A DNA stretch of 64,000 bases from Mycobacterium sp. SM1. Lineage in GTDB: Bacteria > Actinomycetota > Actinomycetes > Mycobacteriales > Mycobacteriaceae. Below, in pieces: positions 1 to 7,750 of this stretch (positions within the stretch are counted from its first letter, which is position 1; each line of letters starts with the position of its first letter). The position numbers and the translations under genes are program-made. The notes under the pieces were generated by a model. It worked only from the letters and a program-made list of their open reading frames with translations, was not told the DNA's origin and did no database searches. Where the stretch lies: NCBI RefSeq assembly GCF_018361265.1, contig NZ_JAFLNH010000001.1:620001-684000 (forward strand), in the 5' to 3' direction.

Positions 1-887
1 TGGTCGAGACCGGTACCCGGGCGCTGCTGGGGGCGGTGTTCGGACCGCCGTCCACCGGCGAGACCGACTACGCCCGGCGACTGTTGCACCTGCTCAACGC
101 ACAGATGCTGGTGCTATGCGACCGCGGATTCGACGGTGAAACCTTCCTGACCGAGCTGGCCGGCACCGGCGCGCAGTTCCTCGTCCGGCTGTGCGCCACC
201 CGCCGCCTGCCCGTACTCGCGCGCCTCGACGACGGCTCCTACCTGTCGCGCATCGGAACATTGCCGGTGCGGATCATCACCGCCGATATCACCGTCACCT
301 GCGCTGATGGCACCCGCTACACAGCGGCCTACCGGTTGGCCACCACCTTGTGCGACCCGCGCCGCTATCCCGCGCGGCGGTTCATCGCCGTCTATCACCA
401 GCGCTGGGAGCACGAGATCGCCTACCTGGCGCTGCGGCACACTCTGGCCGCCGGCCGCGTGTTGCGATCGACCGACCCGGCCGGACTCGAACAGGAAATG
501 TGGGCGCTGCTGACCGTCTACCAGGCGCTGCGGCGTGCCATGGTCAGTGCGGTCGAATCCCGCCCCGGTACTGACCCGGACCGGGCCAGCTTCACCACCG
601 CTTTGGAAACGGCGAAAGACCTGCTGGTCAACGCCGCCAACGTGACCAACGACACCGACCTCGTCGGGCACATCGGCCGCGCCGTGCTCGCTGACCTGCT
701 CCCACCCCGGCGACCACGTACCAGCGTCCGCAAGGTCAAATCCCCACTGTCGCGCTACAACAAGAAAGACCCCTATCGGCCCGAACGCAGCACACCGATC
801 ACCAGCATCACCGCCATCATCAACGACCCCGAACCCAAACATGCGACACACGAGTCGAAATCGTTGACAACAGCCCTCGGACCTTAA
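1..887 (+). mobile_element. IS4-type DDE transposase, 3' part (5' end outside window)
   Basis: The reading frame is open from the window edge and ends with TAA at 885-887, so the start lies upstream. The first codons read VETGTRALLGAVFG, usual in IS4-type transposases ahead of the catalytic core. DRGF near position 121 fits the second catalytic Asp region. YHQRWEHE near 394 fits the IS4 Y-x2-R-x3-E signature, with Arg at the place of the final Lys. The C-terminal tail is basic. The element would cut and paste DNA. The right end of the IS must lie just past the stop, because homology to another gene resumes at about 897. The inverted repeats cannot be defined without the left end. Whether it is active cannot be judged from a partial gene. 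Confidence 0.85.
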
Positions 888-896
888 CTACCCGGC

Positions 897-1091
897 ATTG
901 AAGCTAGCCCTGACGTCGAAATCAATGTTGGGCCAAAACGATTCCGCGTCACGGCGCGCCCGGTGCTACCCGGTGACCCTGACTACGCGCGGCTGTGGCA
1001 GCTAGTCAACAAGAACAACGCCAACCGCTACGCCCGGTATCAGAGCAGGACATCACGACCGATCCCGGTGATCGTGCTGACCCGTCGCTAA
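897..1091 (+). pseudogene. C-terminal fragment of a deazaflavin-dependent nitroreductase (Ddn family)
   Basis: In the same frame as the transposase and right after its stop, codons from about 897 read IEASPDVEINVG, then DPDYARLWQLVN, and end in SRPIPVIVLTRR before TAA at 1089-1091. This is the typical C-terminal half of F420-binding Ddn-family nitroreductases. The N-terminal half is not between the IS and this point, so the gene appears truncated by the IS. Rv1261c, a Ddn-family gene, lies close to udgB in H37Rv, so this may be its counterpart, but other mycobacterial Ddn paralogues match the C-terminal style equally well. The left part may lie beyond the window. Confidence 0.7.
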
Positions 1092-1217
1092 AGCGTGTCG
1101 CTAGCCCATCGCTAGCCCGGCGTCAACGCTCCTGCCCCACCGCTCTAGCCCGCGCTAGCCCAGAATCGACGCGCATGGGCATCGCCGCCGGTCCCGCATT
1201 GGAGCCGCCAGTCGCTG
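1092..1217. other. intergenic stretch with repeated CGCTAGCCC
   Basis: Between the nitroreductase fragment and udgB, both of which end here (convergent). The 9-mer CGCTAGCCC occurs at 1099-1107, 1110-1118 and 1153-1161. No gene or clear terminator hairpin is seen. Confidence 0.5.
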
Positions 1218-2132
1218 TCACCGAATTCCCGCTGCCTTTTTGGCGTGGGTGAAGACGGCGTCGAGCATGGCCGGGGTCAACTTGCCGGTGAACATGTTCT
1301 GCTGACTGGGGTGATAGCAGCCGAGCAGACGCAGACCCGACGGCAGCTGTGCGACCGCTCCGTGACCAAACGGCGGCTTGCGCCTCTCGCCGGCGTCCAC
1401 CAACTGCAAGGCGACCCGCCAGGCGAAGCCGCCCAGCGCGACAATCACCCGGACGTGCTCGGACACCAGCCGCCATTCGGCGATCAGCCACGGCGAGCAC
1501 GTCGCCCGTTCCGTGGGCGTCGGGGAATTCGCCGGCGGCGCACACCGTACCGGTGCGGTTATCCGAATCTGATTGGCCCGCAGCCCGTCCCCAGCGTCCA
1601 CACTGATCGGCGCGCTCACCAGCCCGGCCCGGTGCAGGGCGGCGAACAACTGGTCTCCGGAGCGGTCACCGGTGAAGATCCGCCCGGTCCGGTTGCCGCC
1701 ATGCGCGGCGGGCGCCAGGCCGAGAATTAACAGTCGCGGGCGATCCGATCCCCAGCCCGGAACCGGCCGCCCCCAGTACGGCTGGTCGGCGAAGGCTCGG
1801 CGTTTTACCACCGCGGCCTCCTCGCGCCAGGCAACCAGCCGTGGGCAGGCCCGGCACACACTGATCAGCGCGTCGAGTTTCGCTATCGAGCCAGCGGCGC
1901 TCGCCAGCTTCGATACCTGCACCCGATCGGCGGCAACCGGGGTCTTCGGCGTCGCCGGATCCCCTGGCCAGCCGGTGCCGGGCGCCACCGGCGAGTCGAA
2001 AGCCTGGCCGGTACGCGGATGCGGGAGCACCCCAACATCGTGCATGAGCGTGCTGGCCGCGTTGCGCCCGGCAACCAGCAGCCCTGCGTGCGGCAGCACC
2101 TCCCCAACGACGGGCGGGTATTGCCCCGACAC
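1218..2132 (-). CDS. udgB: family 5 uracil-DNA glycosylase UdgB
   Basis: 304 residues, close to Rv1259. It removes uracil, and in this family also hypoxanthine and other deaminated bases, to start base-excision repair. Motif [11 protein letters not shown] spans about 138-147, and the second active-site motif HPSQQN lies near 274-279. Four cysteines at about 93, 96, 197 and 212 fit the 4Fe-4S ligands of this superfamily. The family 5 active site lacks the polar Asp/Asn of UDG, consistent with Ala in GLAPAAHG. The first 80 residues are a low-conservation extension also expected in the M. tuberculosis protein. It converges on the nitroreductase remnant and is divergent from the oxidase at 2203. 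Confidence 0.92.
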   Translation of the reverse strand: MSGQYPPVVGEVLPHAGLLVAGRNAASTLMHDVGVLPHPRTGQAFDSPVAPGTGWPGDPATPKTPVAADRVQVSKLASAAGSIAKLDALISVCRACPRLVAWREEAAVVKRRAFADQPYWGRPVPGWGSDRPRLLILGLAPAAHGGNRTGRIFTGDRSGDQLFAALHRAGLVSAPISVDAGDGLRANQIRITAPVRCAPPANSPTPTERATCSPWLIAEWRLVSEHVRVIVALGGFAWRVALQLVDAGERRKPPFGHGAVAQLPSGLRLLGCYHPSQQNMFTGKLTPAMLDAVFTHAKKAAGIR

Positions 2133-2202
2133 CCAACCGCTTGCCGTTAACCGAACTCACGGCCGCCGCGACGGCTAGACGGCTAAAACGTAGGATCGGG
2201 CC

Positions 2203-3570
2203 GTGGGCGCTGAAGTGCTGGCCGGTCTGATTGCGGAGCTGCCGGACGGGATGGTGGTCTCCGATCCGGCCATCACCGAGGGCTACCGACATGACCGCGC
2301 CTTTGATCCTTCGGCGGGCAAACCGCTGGCCGTGGTGCGGCCCCGCTGCACCGAAGACGTACAGACCGTCCTGCGGTGGGCCAGCGCCAATCGGATAGCG
2401 GTGGTCACCCGGGGTGCCGGGACCGGACTGTCCGGCGGAGCCACCGCGCTCGACGGCAGCATCGTGCTCTCGACGGAAAAAATGCGCGACATCACCGTCG
2501 ACCCGGTGACGCGGACCGCGGTGGCGCAACCCGGACTGCTCAACGCCGAGGTGAAAAGCGCCGCCGCCGAGCACGGGCTGTGGTATCCACCCGATCCGTC
2601 GTCGTATGAGATCTGCAGTATCGGCGGCAATATCGCCACCAACGCCGGCGGGCTGTGCTGCGTGAAATACGGGGTCACCACCGACTACGTGCTGGGCCTA
2701 CAGGTAGTGCTGGCCGACGGCACGGCGGTGCGGCTGGGCGGACCGCGGCTCAAGGACGTGGCCGGGCTGAGCCTGACCAAGCTGTTCGTCGGCAGCGAGG
2801 GCACGCTGGGTGTCATCACCGAGGTGACGCTGCGACTGCTCCCTGCGCAACCGGCGTCGAGTGTTGTGGTGGCCACCTTCGACTCAGTGCAGCCCGCGAC
2901 CGCCGCGGTGCTCGGAGTCACGGGGCGTATCCGGCCCGCGATGCTGGAGTTCATGGACTCGGTGGCGATCAACGCCGTCGAGGACAGCTTCCGCATGGGT
3001 CTGGACCGCGACGCCGCCGCCATGGTGCTCGCCGGCTCCGACGAGCGTGGCCGGGCAGGCGCCGAGGACGGCGAGCTGATGGCTACCGTATTCGCCCAAC
3101 ACGGCGCCAAGGAAGTGTTCACCACCAACGACCCCGACGAAGGTGAGGCGTTCGTTGCAGCGCGCCGGTTTTGCATCCCGGCCCTCGAGGGCAAAGGATC
3201 GCTGCTGCTGGAAGACGTCGGGGTGCCGCTGCCGGCGCTCGGCAAGCTAGTCACCGGGATTGCGGACCTCGCCGCCGAGCGCCAGCTGACGATCTCGGTG
3301 ATCGCCCACGCCGGCGACGGCAACACCCATCCGCTGATCGTCTACGACCCCGGCGACGCCGCCATGATGCGGCGCGCCCATCTCGCGTTCGGCGAAATCA
3401 TGGAGCTCGCCATCCGCCTGGGTGGCACCATCACCGGTGAGCACGGTGTCGGCCGGCTGAAGCGGCCGTGGCTGGCCGAGCAGATCGGACCCGACGCCAT
3501 GGCGCTGAACCGGCGGATCAAGCAGGCGCTGGACCCCCTGGGCATCCTCAACCCGGGCGCGGCGATTTGA
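2203..3570 (+). CDS. FAD-linked oxidase, glycolate/D-lactate dehydrogenase (GlcD) type
   Basis: 455 residues from a GTG start, the same length as Rv1257c. The N-terminal PCMH-type FAD-binding domain (about 37-215) contains GAGTGLSGGATAL and GGNIATNAGG. The C-terminal FAD-oxidase domain ends with ITGEHGVGRLKRPW near 410-421, where the family His contacts the flavin. Such enzymes oxidise 2-hydroxy acids such as glycolate or D-lactate and pass electrons to the respiratory chain; the true substrate is not fixed by sequence. It is monocistronic here. In H37Rv the next genes are cyp130 and a TetR regulator; neither is present. Confidence 0.88.
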   Translation: MGAEVLAGLIAELPDGMVVSDPAITEGYRHDRAFDPSAGKPLAVVRPRCTEDVQTVLRWASANRIAVVTRGAGTGLSGGATALDGSIVLSTEKMRDITVDPVTRTAVAQPGLLNAEVKSAAAEHGLWYPPDPSSYEICSIGGNIATNAGGLCCVKYGVTTDYVLGLQVVLADGTAVRLGGPRLKDVAGLSLTKLFVGSEGTLGVITEVTLRLLPAQPASSVVVATFDSVQPATAAVLGVTGRIRPAMLEFMDSVAINAVEDSFRMGLDRDAAAMVLAGSDERGRAGAEDGELMATVFAQHGAKEVFTTNDPDEGEAFVAARRFCIPALEGKGSLLLEDVGVPLPALGKLVTGIADLAAERQLTISVIAHAGDGNTHPLIVYDPGDAAMMRRAHLAFGEIMELAIRLGGTITGEHGVGRLKRPWLAEQIGPDAMALNRRIKQALDPLGILNPGAAI

Positions 3571-3614
3571 GGGCCTTGGCGCATGACGGTCTCTGTTGTG
3601 CCCTGCGCCCCTTC

Positions 3615-3634
3615 ACCCACCGAGCGGTGTGGGT
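3615..3634. terminator. weak stem-loop between convergent genes
   Basis: ACCCAC at 3615-3620 pairs with GTGGGT at 3629-3634 around an 8-nt loop, between the oxidase and the acyltransferase stops. The 6-bp stem without a T-tract makes it only a possible terminator. Confidence 0.3.
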
Positions 3635-4773
3635 CAGCCCGGCACGCGTGTGAACCGATGCAGTAGCCAGGCAAGGGGGATTGTGATCGTCAGCGTCGCG
3701 ACGACGAGCCACAGCATCGAGCCGGTGTAAATCGGGCGCCGCACCACGTCCACCATCGCGATCTCCATGGTCACAAGATGGATGAGGAAGATTTCGTAGG
3801 AGATCTCCCCCAACCAGACCATTGGCTTGGTGGCGAGCAGTCGGGCGTACCATCCGTGATCACCAAGGGCCAGTGGGGCCACGGCCAACGTGCCGATGAC
3901 GCCATAGAATCCCGTCTTGACCAGCGCTTCCCCTAACGCGGTCGGCGATGTCGTCGGCGCGCCGGCGATCGGGGTGGAGGCGATGAGGTAACACGCCGTG
4001 GCCAGCGGTATAGCCGCCAGCGCATAGCAGCGAGCTCCCATCGCCTGCAGCACTGCCAGCGCCATGCCGCCGAGAAACCAGGCGAGATAGGTCGGCAACC
4101 ACAGCCGAGCGCCGTTGGGCAGCCAAGTTGTGGTGTGTACCACGAGCAACCACGCCGGGGTGATCAACGCGAGCCCAGCCAGGGCGGCTAGCAGCCGCAC
4201 GGGACGCCATCTCCGCCGGCACACCAAATCCAGCAGCAGGTATGCCAGCAGTGGTAGCACCAGGTAAAAAGCGACCTCCACGGCCAGGCTCCACATCTGG
4301 GTGAGGCCCTGATGCAGATACGACCCCAAATAGTTGTCGGTGTAGATCTGCGTCAACGTGAGGTTGCGAAACAACCCGATCCAGGTATGCCCGGGGTTCG
4401 GCCCGGCCGTGCGGAGCTGGTAGACGAGGTAGGCGAGCAGCACGGTGACGGCGTAGGCGGGCATGATGCGTCGCACCCGGTGCCGGGCGTAACGGCTGAG
4501 CGACGGGGGTAGACCGCCGCTGGCTGCCGCATGCACCCACGGGCGAAAGAGCAGGAAGCCGGACAATACAAAGAAGATAGGCACGCCTATCTCCATCCGC
4601 GAACACACCAAGCCGAGATAGCCATGGGTGTATTTGCCGGTGGTGTAGGCGGCGTGGGTACCGACCACCAGCAGGGCAGCGACCGCGCGGATGCCGGTCA
4701 GCGACGCGACCCGGTCTGCCCGGCTAACTGGTTGGTGTCCACCTTGGGCGGTGGCGAGCCTGGACAGCGTCAT
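3634..4773 (-). CDS. integral membrane acyltransferase (acyltransferase 3 / OafA family)
   Basis: 379 residues, similar in length to Rv1254. It begins RVASLTGIRAVAALLVVGTHA, the usual first helix of acyltransferase-3 proteins with the conserved His of this family. About ten hydrophobic segments follow, with short basic loops. Members transfer acyl groups onto surface sugars or lipids; the acceptor is unknown. The start at 4773 gives an N-terminus matching the family. It is divergent from lprE. The deaD helicase gene that lies next to it in H37Rv is absent. Confidence 0.87.
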   Translation of the reverse strand: MTLSRLATAQGGHQPVSRADRVASLTGIRAVAALLVVGTHAAYTTGKYTHGYLGLVCSRMEIGVPIFFVLSGFLLFRPWVHAAASGGLPPSLSRYARHRVRRIMPAYAVTVLLAYLVYQLRTAGPNPGHTWIGLFRNLTLTQIYTDNYLGSYLHQGLTQMWSLAVEVAFYLVLPLLAYLLLDLVCRRRWRPVRLLAALAGLALITPAWLLVVHTTTWLPNGARLWLPTYLAWFLGGMALAVLQAMGARCYALAAIPLATACYLIASTPIAGAPTTSPTALGEALVKTGFYGVIGTLAVAPLALGDHGWYARLLATKPMVWLGEISYEIFLIHLVTMEIAMVDVVRRPIYTGSMLWLVVATLTITIPLAWLLHRFTRVPG

Positions 4774-4991
4774 CCGCCGGTGATCCGCCGCACGGCCGCG
4801 GGATGGACTCGCAGATCAGCACACCCCACCCGGGACGTCGCACACAAATTTGCGGGGGAAGTCATTGGAACTGAAGTTTAGTGGTGATCGCCAGCTCGGC
4901 GAAGCCGAGCGCAGCGGGTCACCACCCGCGAAACACCGTGGTGGGCTTGTGCCGCCGCGCCTACCACGGCCGTGGGCACGGTAACGGTACG
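4774..4991. other. divergent intergenic region with two tandem hairpins
   Basis: Between the acyltransferase and lprE. It contains a perfect hairpin GCTCGGC-gaa-GCCGAGC at 4894-4910, immediately followed by GCGGGT-cacc-ACCCGC at 4914-4929. Together they look like a mycobacterial interspersed repeat and would form two stems in the lprE leader. No gene is seen, and nothing of the DeaD helicase remains. Confidence 0.6.
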
Positions 4992-5567
4992 GTGCGCTTT
5001 GTGGTCTGCCACCTCCGGTGCTGCCTACTGACTGGCCTGGTCGCTGCCGCATTGTGTGCCGTACCGACCGGCTGCGGGCCGGGCGACTCCACGGTCGCTA
5101 AAACGCCACCGCCGACCACTCGTACGGCCGCTACCCCCCGCGCATCTGGTCCGCCCATCGCACCGACCAGCAGCGCACCGCCGACAGACCCGTGTGCAGT
5201 TGACTTGGCCGCACCCGCGATCGCCAGGGCGGTTTCCGAGCTGCCCCGCGATCCGCGCAGCCAGCAGCCGTGGAATCCGGAACCGTTGGCCGGCAACTAC
5301 AACGAGTGCGCCCAGTTGTCGGTCGTGATCGTCAAGGCCAACACGAACGCCGAGAACCCCAACACCCGTGCGGTGATGTTCCATCTCGGCAAGTTCATAC
5401 CCCAAGGAGTACCCGACACGTTCGGCTTCAACGGCATTGACACGTCCCAGTGCACTGGAGACACGGTGGCGCTGACCTACTCCGGGAGTATCAGGGGGCT
5501 GGCCAGCGTGGTGAAATTTCGGTGGAACGGCGCCGGGGTCGAGCTCATCGGCAACACCCGAAGCTAG
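4992..5567 (+). CDS. lprE: probable lipoprotein LprE
   Basis: 191 residues from GTG at 4992, chosen because it places a signal peptide at the N-terminus (basic start, hydrophobic run LLTGLVAAALCAV, then Cys28). An in-frame start at 4881 would add 37 unlikely residues. The region after the lipid-bearing Cys is Thr/Pro-rich, followed by a globular domain with DPCAVD and two more cysteines, as in Rv1252c. The lipobox reads VPTGC, with Pro at -3 where Leu/Val is usual, so lipidation efficiency is open. The function is unknown. H37Rv has Rv1251c (a large helicase) next; here a different gene follows. Confidence 0.8.
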   Translation: MRFVVCHLRCCLLTGLVAAALCAVPTGCGPGDSTVAKTPPPTTRTAATPRASGPPIAPTSSAPPTDPCAVDLAAPAIARAVSELPRDPRSQQPWNPEPLAGNYNECAQLSVVIVKANTNAENPNTRAVMFHLGKFIPQGVPDTFGFNGIDTSQCTGDTVALTYSGSIRGLASVVKFRWNGAGVELIGNTRS

Positions 5568-5765
5568 GGGGGCGTCGATTGGATGCCGTTGCTCGCCTCA
5601 CCCCAGGTACCGCGGTCGTCGCTGACCACACCCCTGAGCCACAGGGCGTCCGATCTCGCCGAGCGCAGCGCGCCGTGCACACCCCGTGGTCTTTAGTTAG
5701 CTTAGTTAGCTTAGGCGTCCTCGCCGTGAATATTGAGTCAAGTATGGCGAACGAGTCGCGAATGC
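5568..5765. other. intergenic region with 9-bp direct repeat
   Basis: TTAGTTAGC occurs back to back at 5693-5701 and 5702-5710, followed by a partial third copy. It lies between the stops of lprE and the TAG-split gene and puts stop codons in several frames. No gene is seen. Confidence 0.4.
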
Positions 5766-7382
5766 TCAGGCGGCGTGTAGGGCCTGTCGGGTGAGTTCGT
5801 CGATGGCGGCTTGATATGCGCGGGAGGCGTTGTGCAGCTTGGATTTTCGCGGTGGGCTGGGGTCGCTGGCCTGGGCGAGTCCGGCGCGCAGCAGGTGGTC
5901 GTGGACGCGGGTGAATAAGAATGCGTGTTGCAGTCCGGTTGCGGTGACGGTGTAGCGGCGGGTGTGGGGGACGCGTTGGATGAGGCCGTGGGCGCGCAGG
6001 CGTCGCAGGTCGTAGGTCATCTGGCCGGCGGTGATGTGTTCGGCGGTCTTGCCGAGCAGGGGCGCGATCAGGGTGCGCAGGTCACGGCTGGTGAAGCCGT
6101 GGACCAGGAGCCGGTGGACGAGCAAAACCTGCAGCAGGGCGTGTACTCGGATGTCACCGAAACGCAGCCCGGGTATGCGGGTACCGGAGTCGGTGAAGAC
6201 TGGTGTGGTCAGGTCGGTGAATGTTTTGGCGCCGCGGATCGGGTCGTGGCTGATGGTTTGGACGCCGAGCAGGCGCCGGTTGGCCGAAAAGCCGAGCTGC
6301 CGCAGGTCGGGCAGGCTGGTCAGCCGTTTGCAGATACCGAAGTCGCGGGGATTGTTGATGGTGGTTTCGGTGCGCAGCGCTTTCCCTTCTTTCTGGTATT
6401 GCTTGACTTTGCTGGTCTTGTAGTCCACGTGCAGTGACGGGACGACACCGTCGGTGATCACCCGGGTGCGAAACTGGCCCGGGGTCTTGCGTTTGCCGCT
6501 GCCCACGATGCGGCGGTTGAAGATCAACGAGACATGGTCGGGCCGGCCGATGTCGAGATTGTCGCGGATGACCTGCTCGAAGAAGATCCGGCCCGACACC
6601 GGGCGGTCCAGCATTTGGGTCAGCGAGAATTCGGCCTGCAGAATCGACAATTCGTAGCGCTAGCCGGCGGTGATGTCCTCATCGGTGAATGGGTTGGGCA
6701 GGATCCGCAGCCATTTACGTAGCAGCGCGTCGATCTGGTCGGGGCCAAGACTGTCGCAGATCGCCTGCAGCCGGTCGACGTCGGCGACCGAGGCGAACCC
6801 GTTGTCGAGGGCTTCGAATGCGATCCCCGCCTTGGCGGCCTGGCGTTTAGCCCATTCGTTTCCGTTGATGCACAACTTGGCGGTGTAGGGGAAGTAGGTG
6901 CAGAACTTGATGAAGAACGGGCCGAAGTCCTCATCGACGCAGTAGAAATAGAAGTGGTTGACGAACGCGGTGGATCGCACGAGCCATGCGTAGGAAGAAC
7001 CGTCGCGGCTGTAGCGGCGCTGAGTACGCCAGACCAGTGCCTTCTCCTGGGCCCGGCCCACGAACAGGACCCCTTCCGGATCGGTGAACCGGGCCAGGAA
7101 CCGCTGGGCCAAATCGTCTTTGCGTTCCTTGCCGAACGACACCACCTCCAGGCCCCGCGCAGCAACGAAACCGTGGATATCGGCGACGAACGCCTTCGTC
7201 ATCGGATCCATCAACGCAGTGGAGGCGTAGTGGTGGCCCCGGTGGCCGACGAAGAAGCCCTGAACCCCGCCGCCATAGGCCAGCCGTGGCATCCACACGT
7301 TCAGATACACCCGGTCGATGGACTCGACCTCGAACAGCGTGTGTTCGGACAAGACATCACCGGCACTGCGCGCTACGGTCAT
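5766..7382 (-). pseudogene. unrecognised 538-codon gene split by one in-frame TAG
   Basis: Two reading frames, 6663-7382 (240 residues before the stop) and 5766-6659, are in the same frame and separated only by TAG at 6660-6662. Read through, they form one product: an N-terminal part with LNVWMPRLAYGGGVQGFF, a middle with HFYFYCVDEDFGPFF and INGNEWAKRQ, then after the TAG the run RYELSILQAEFS, TTINNPRDFGI, and a C-terminal winged-helix-like segment (MTYDLRRLRAHGLIQRVP, RYTVTATG). I do not recognise a characterised family. The aromatic-rich core and terminal winged helix suggest a nucleic-acid-related protein, possibly mobile. It occupies the place of Rv1251c. It may be a pseudogene, a read-through gene, or two proteins (the second from TTG at 6650). 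Confidence 0.6.
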
Positions 7383-7750
7383 GATGGGCTCCGGTTCGGA
7401 CGGGCGGCCAGCATTGGCCTACCAACCGCGTTATGCGGTTCATACACCCGATCGACACCAATCGACCAGGGTCTTCATCCCGCCCGGGTCGGAGCACCCA
7501 AAGCGCCACCAGACAACATGCCCGTCGGGATGGGGCGAAGCCCGGCTAGTTATTCCTTGTTGTCCATGCGGGGGGATTTCGGCATCAGAATGTCTCCGGA
7601 TCGCAGTACGCAGGGTTGATCGTGCGCCCGGAAATGCCGGCCGAAGACCCACCCGCCACCGCCGGCCCGGTAGGCGCGGGCGCCGCTTACGCCGACGTCA
7701 AGCGATTGAGCCGGTGCCCCGGAAAGGCCCGGAGAGGCGGGCGCAACAAC
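7383..7750. other. 368-bp intergenic region, no clear gene
   Basis: Between the TAG-split gene (transcribed away) and the stop of the MFS gene. It holds only short frames with no family resemblance. The stretch around 7600-7720 is open on the plus strand (GLIVRPEMPAEDPPATAG and so on) and could be the worn end of a lost gene, but this is not supported enough to call. Confidence 0.4.

Noticed and set aside
114..851. Long minus-strand frame opposite the transposase
   Set aside because: Mirror of a high-GC coding region; no family likeness, and the plus-strand frame has clear transposase motifs.
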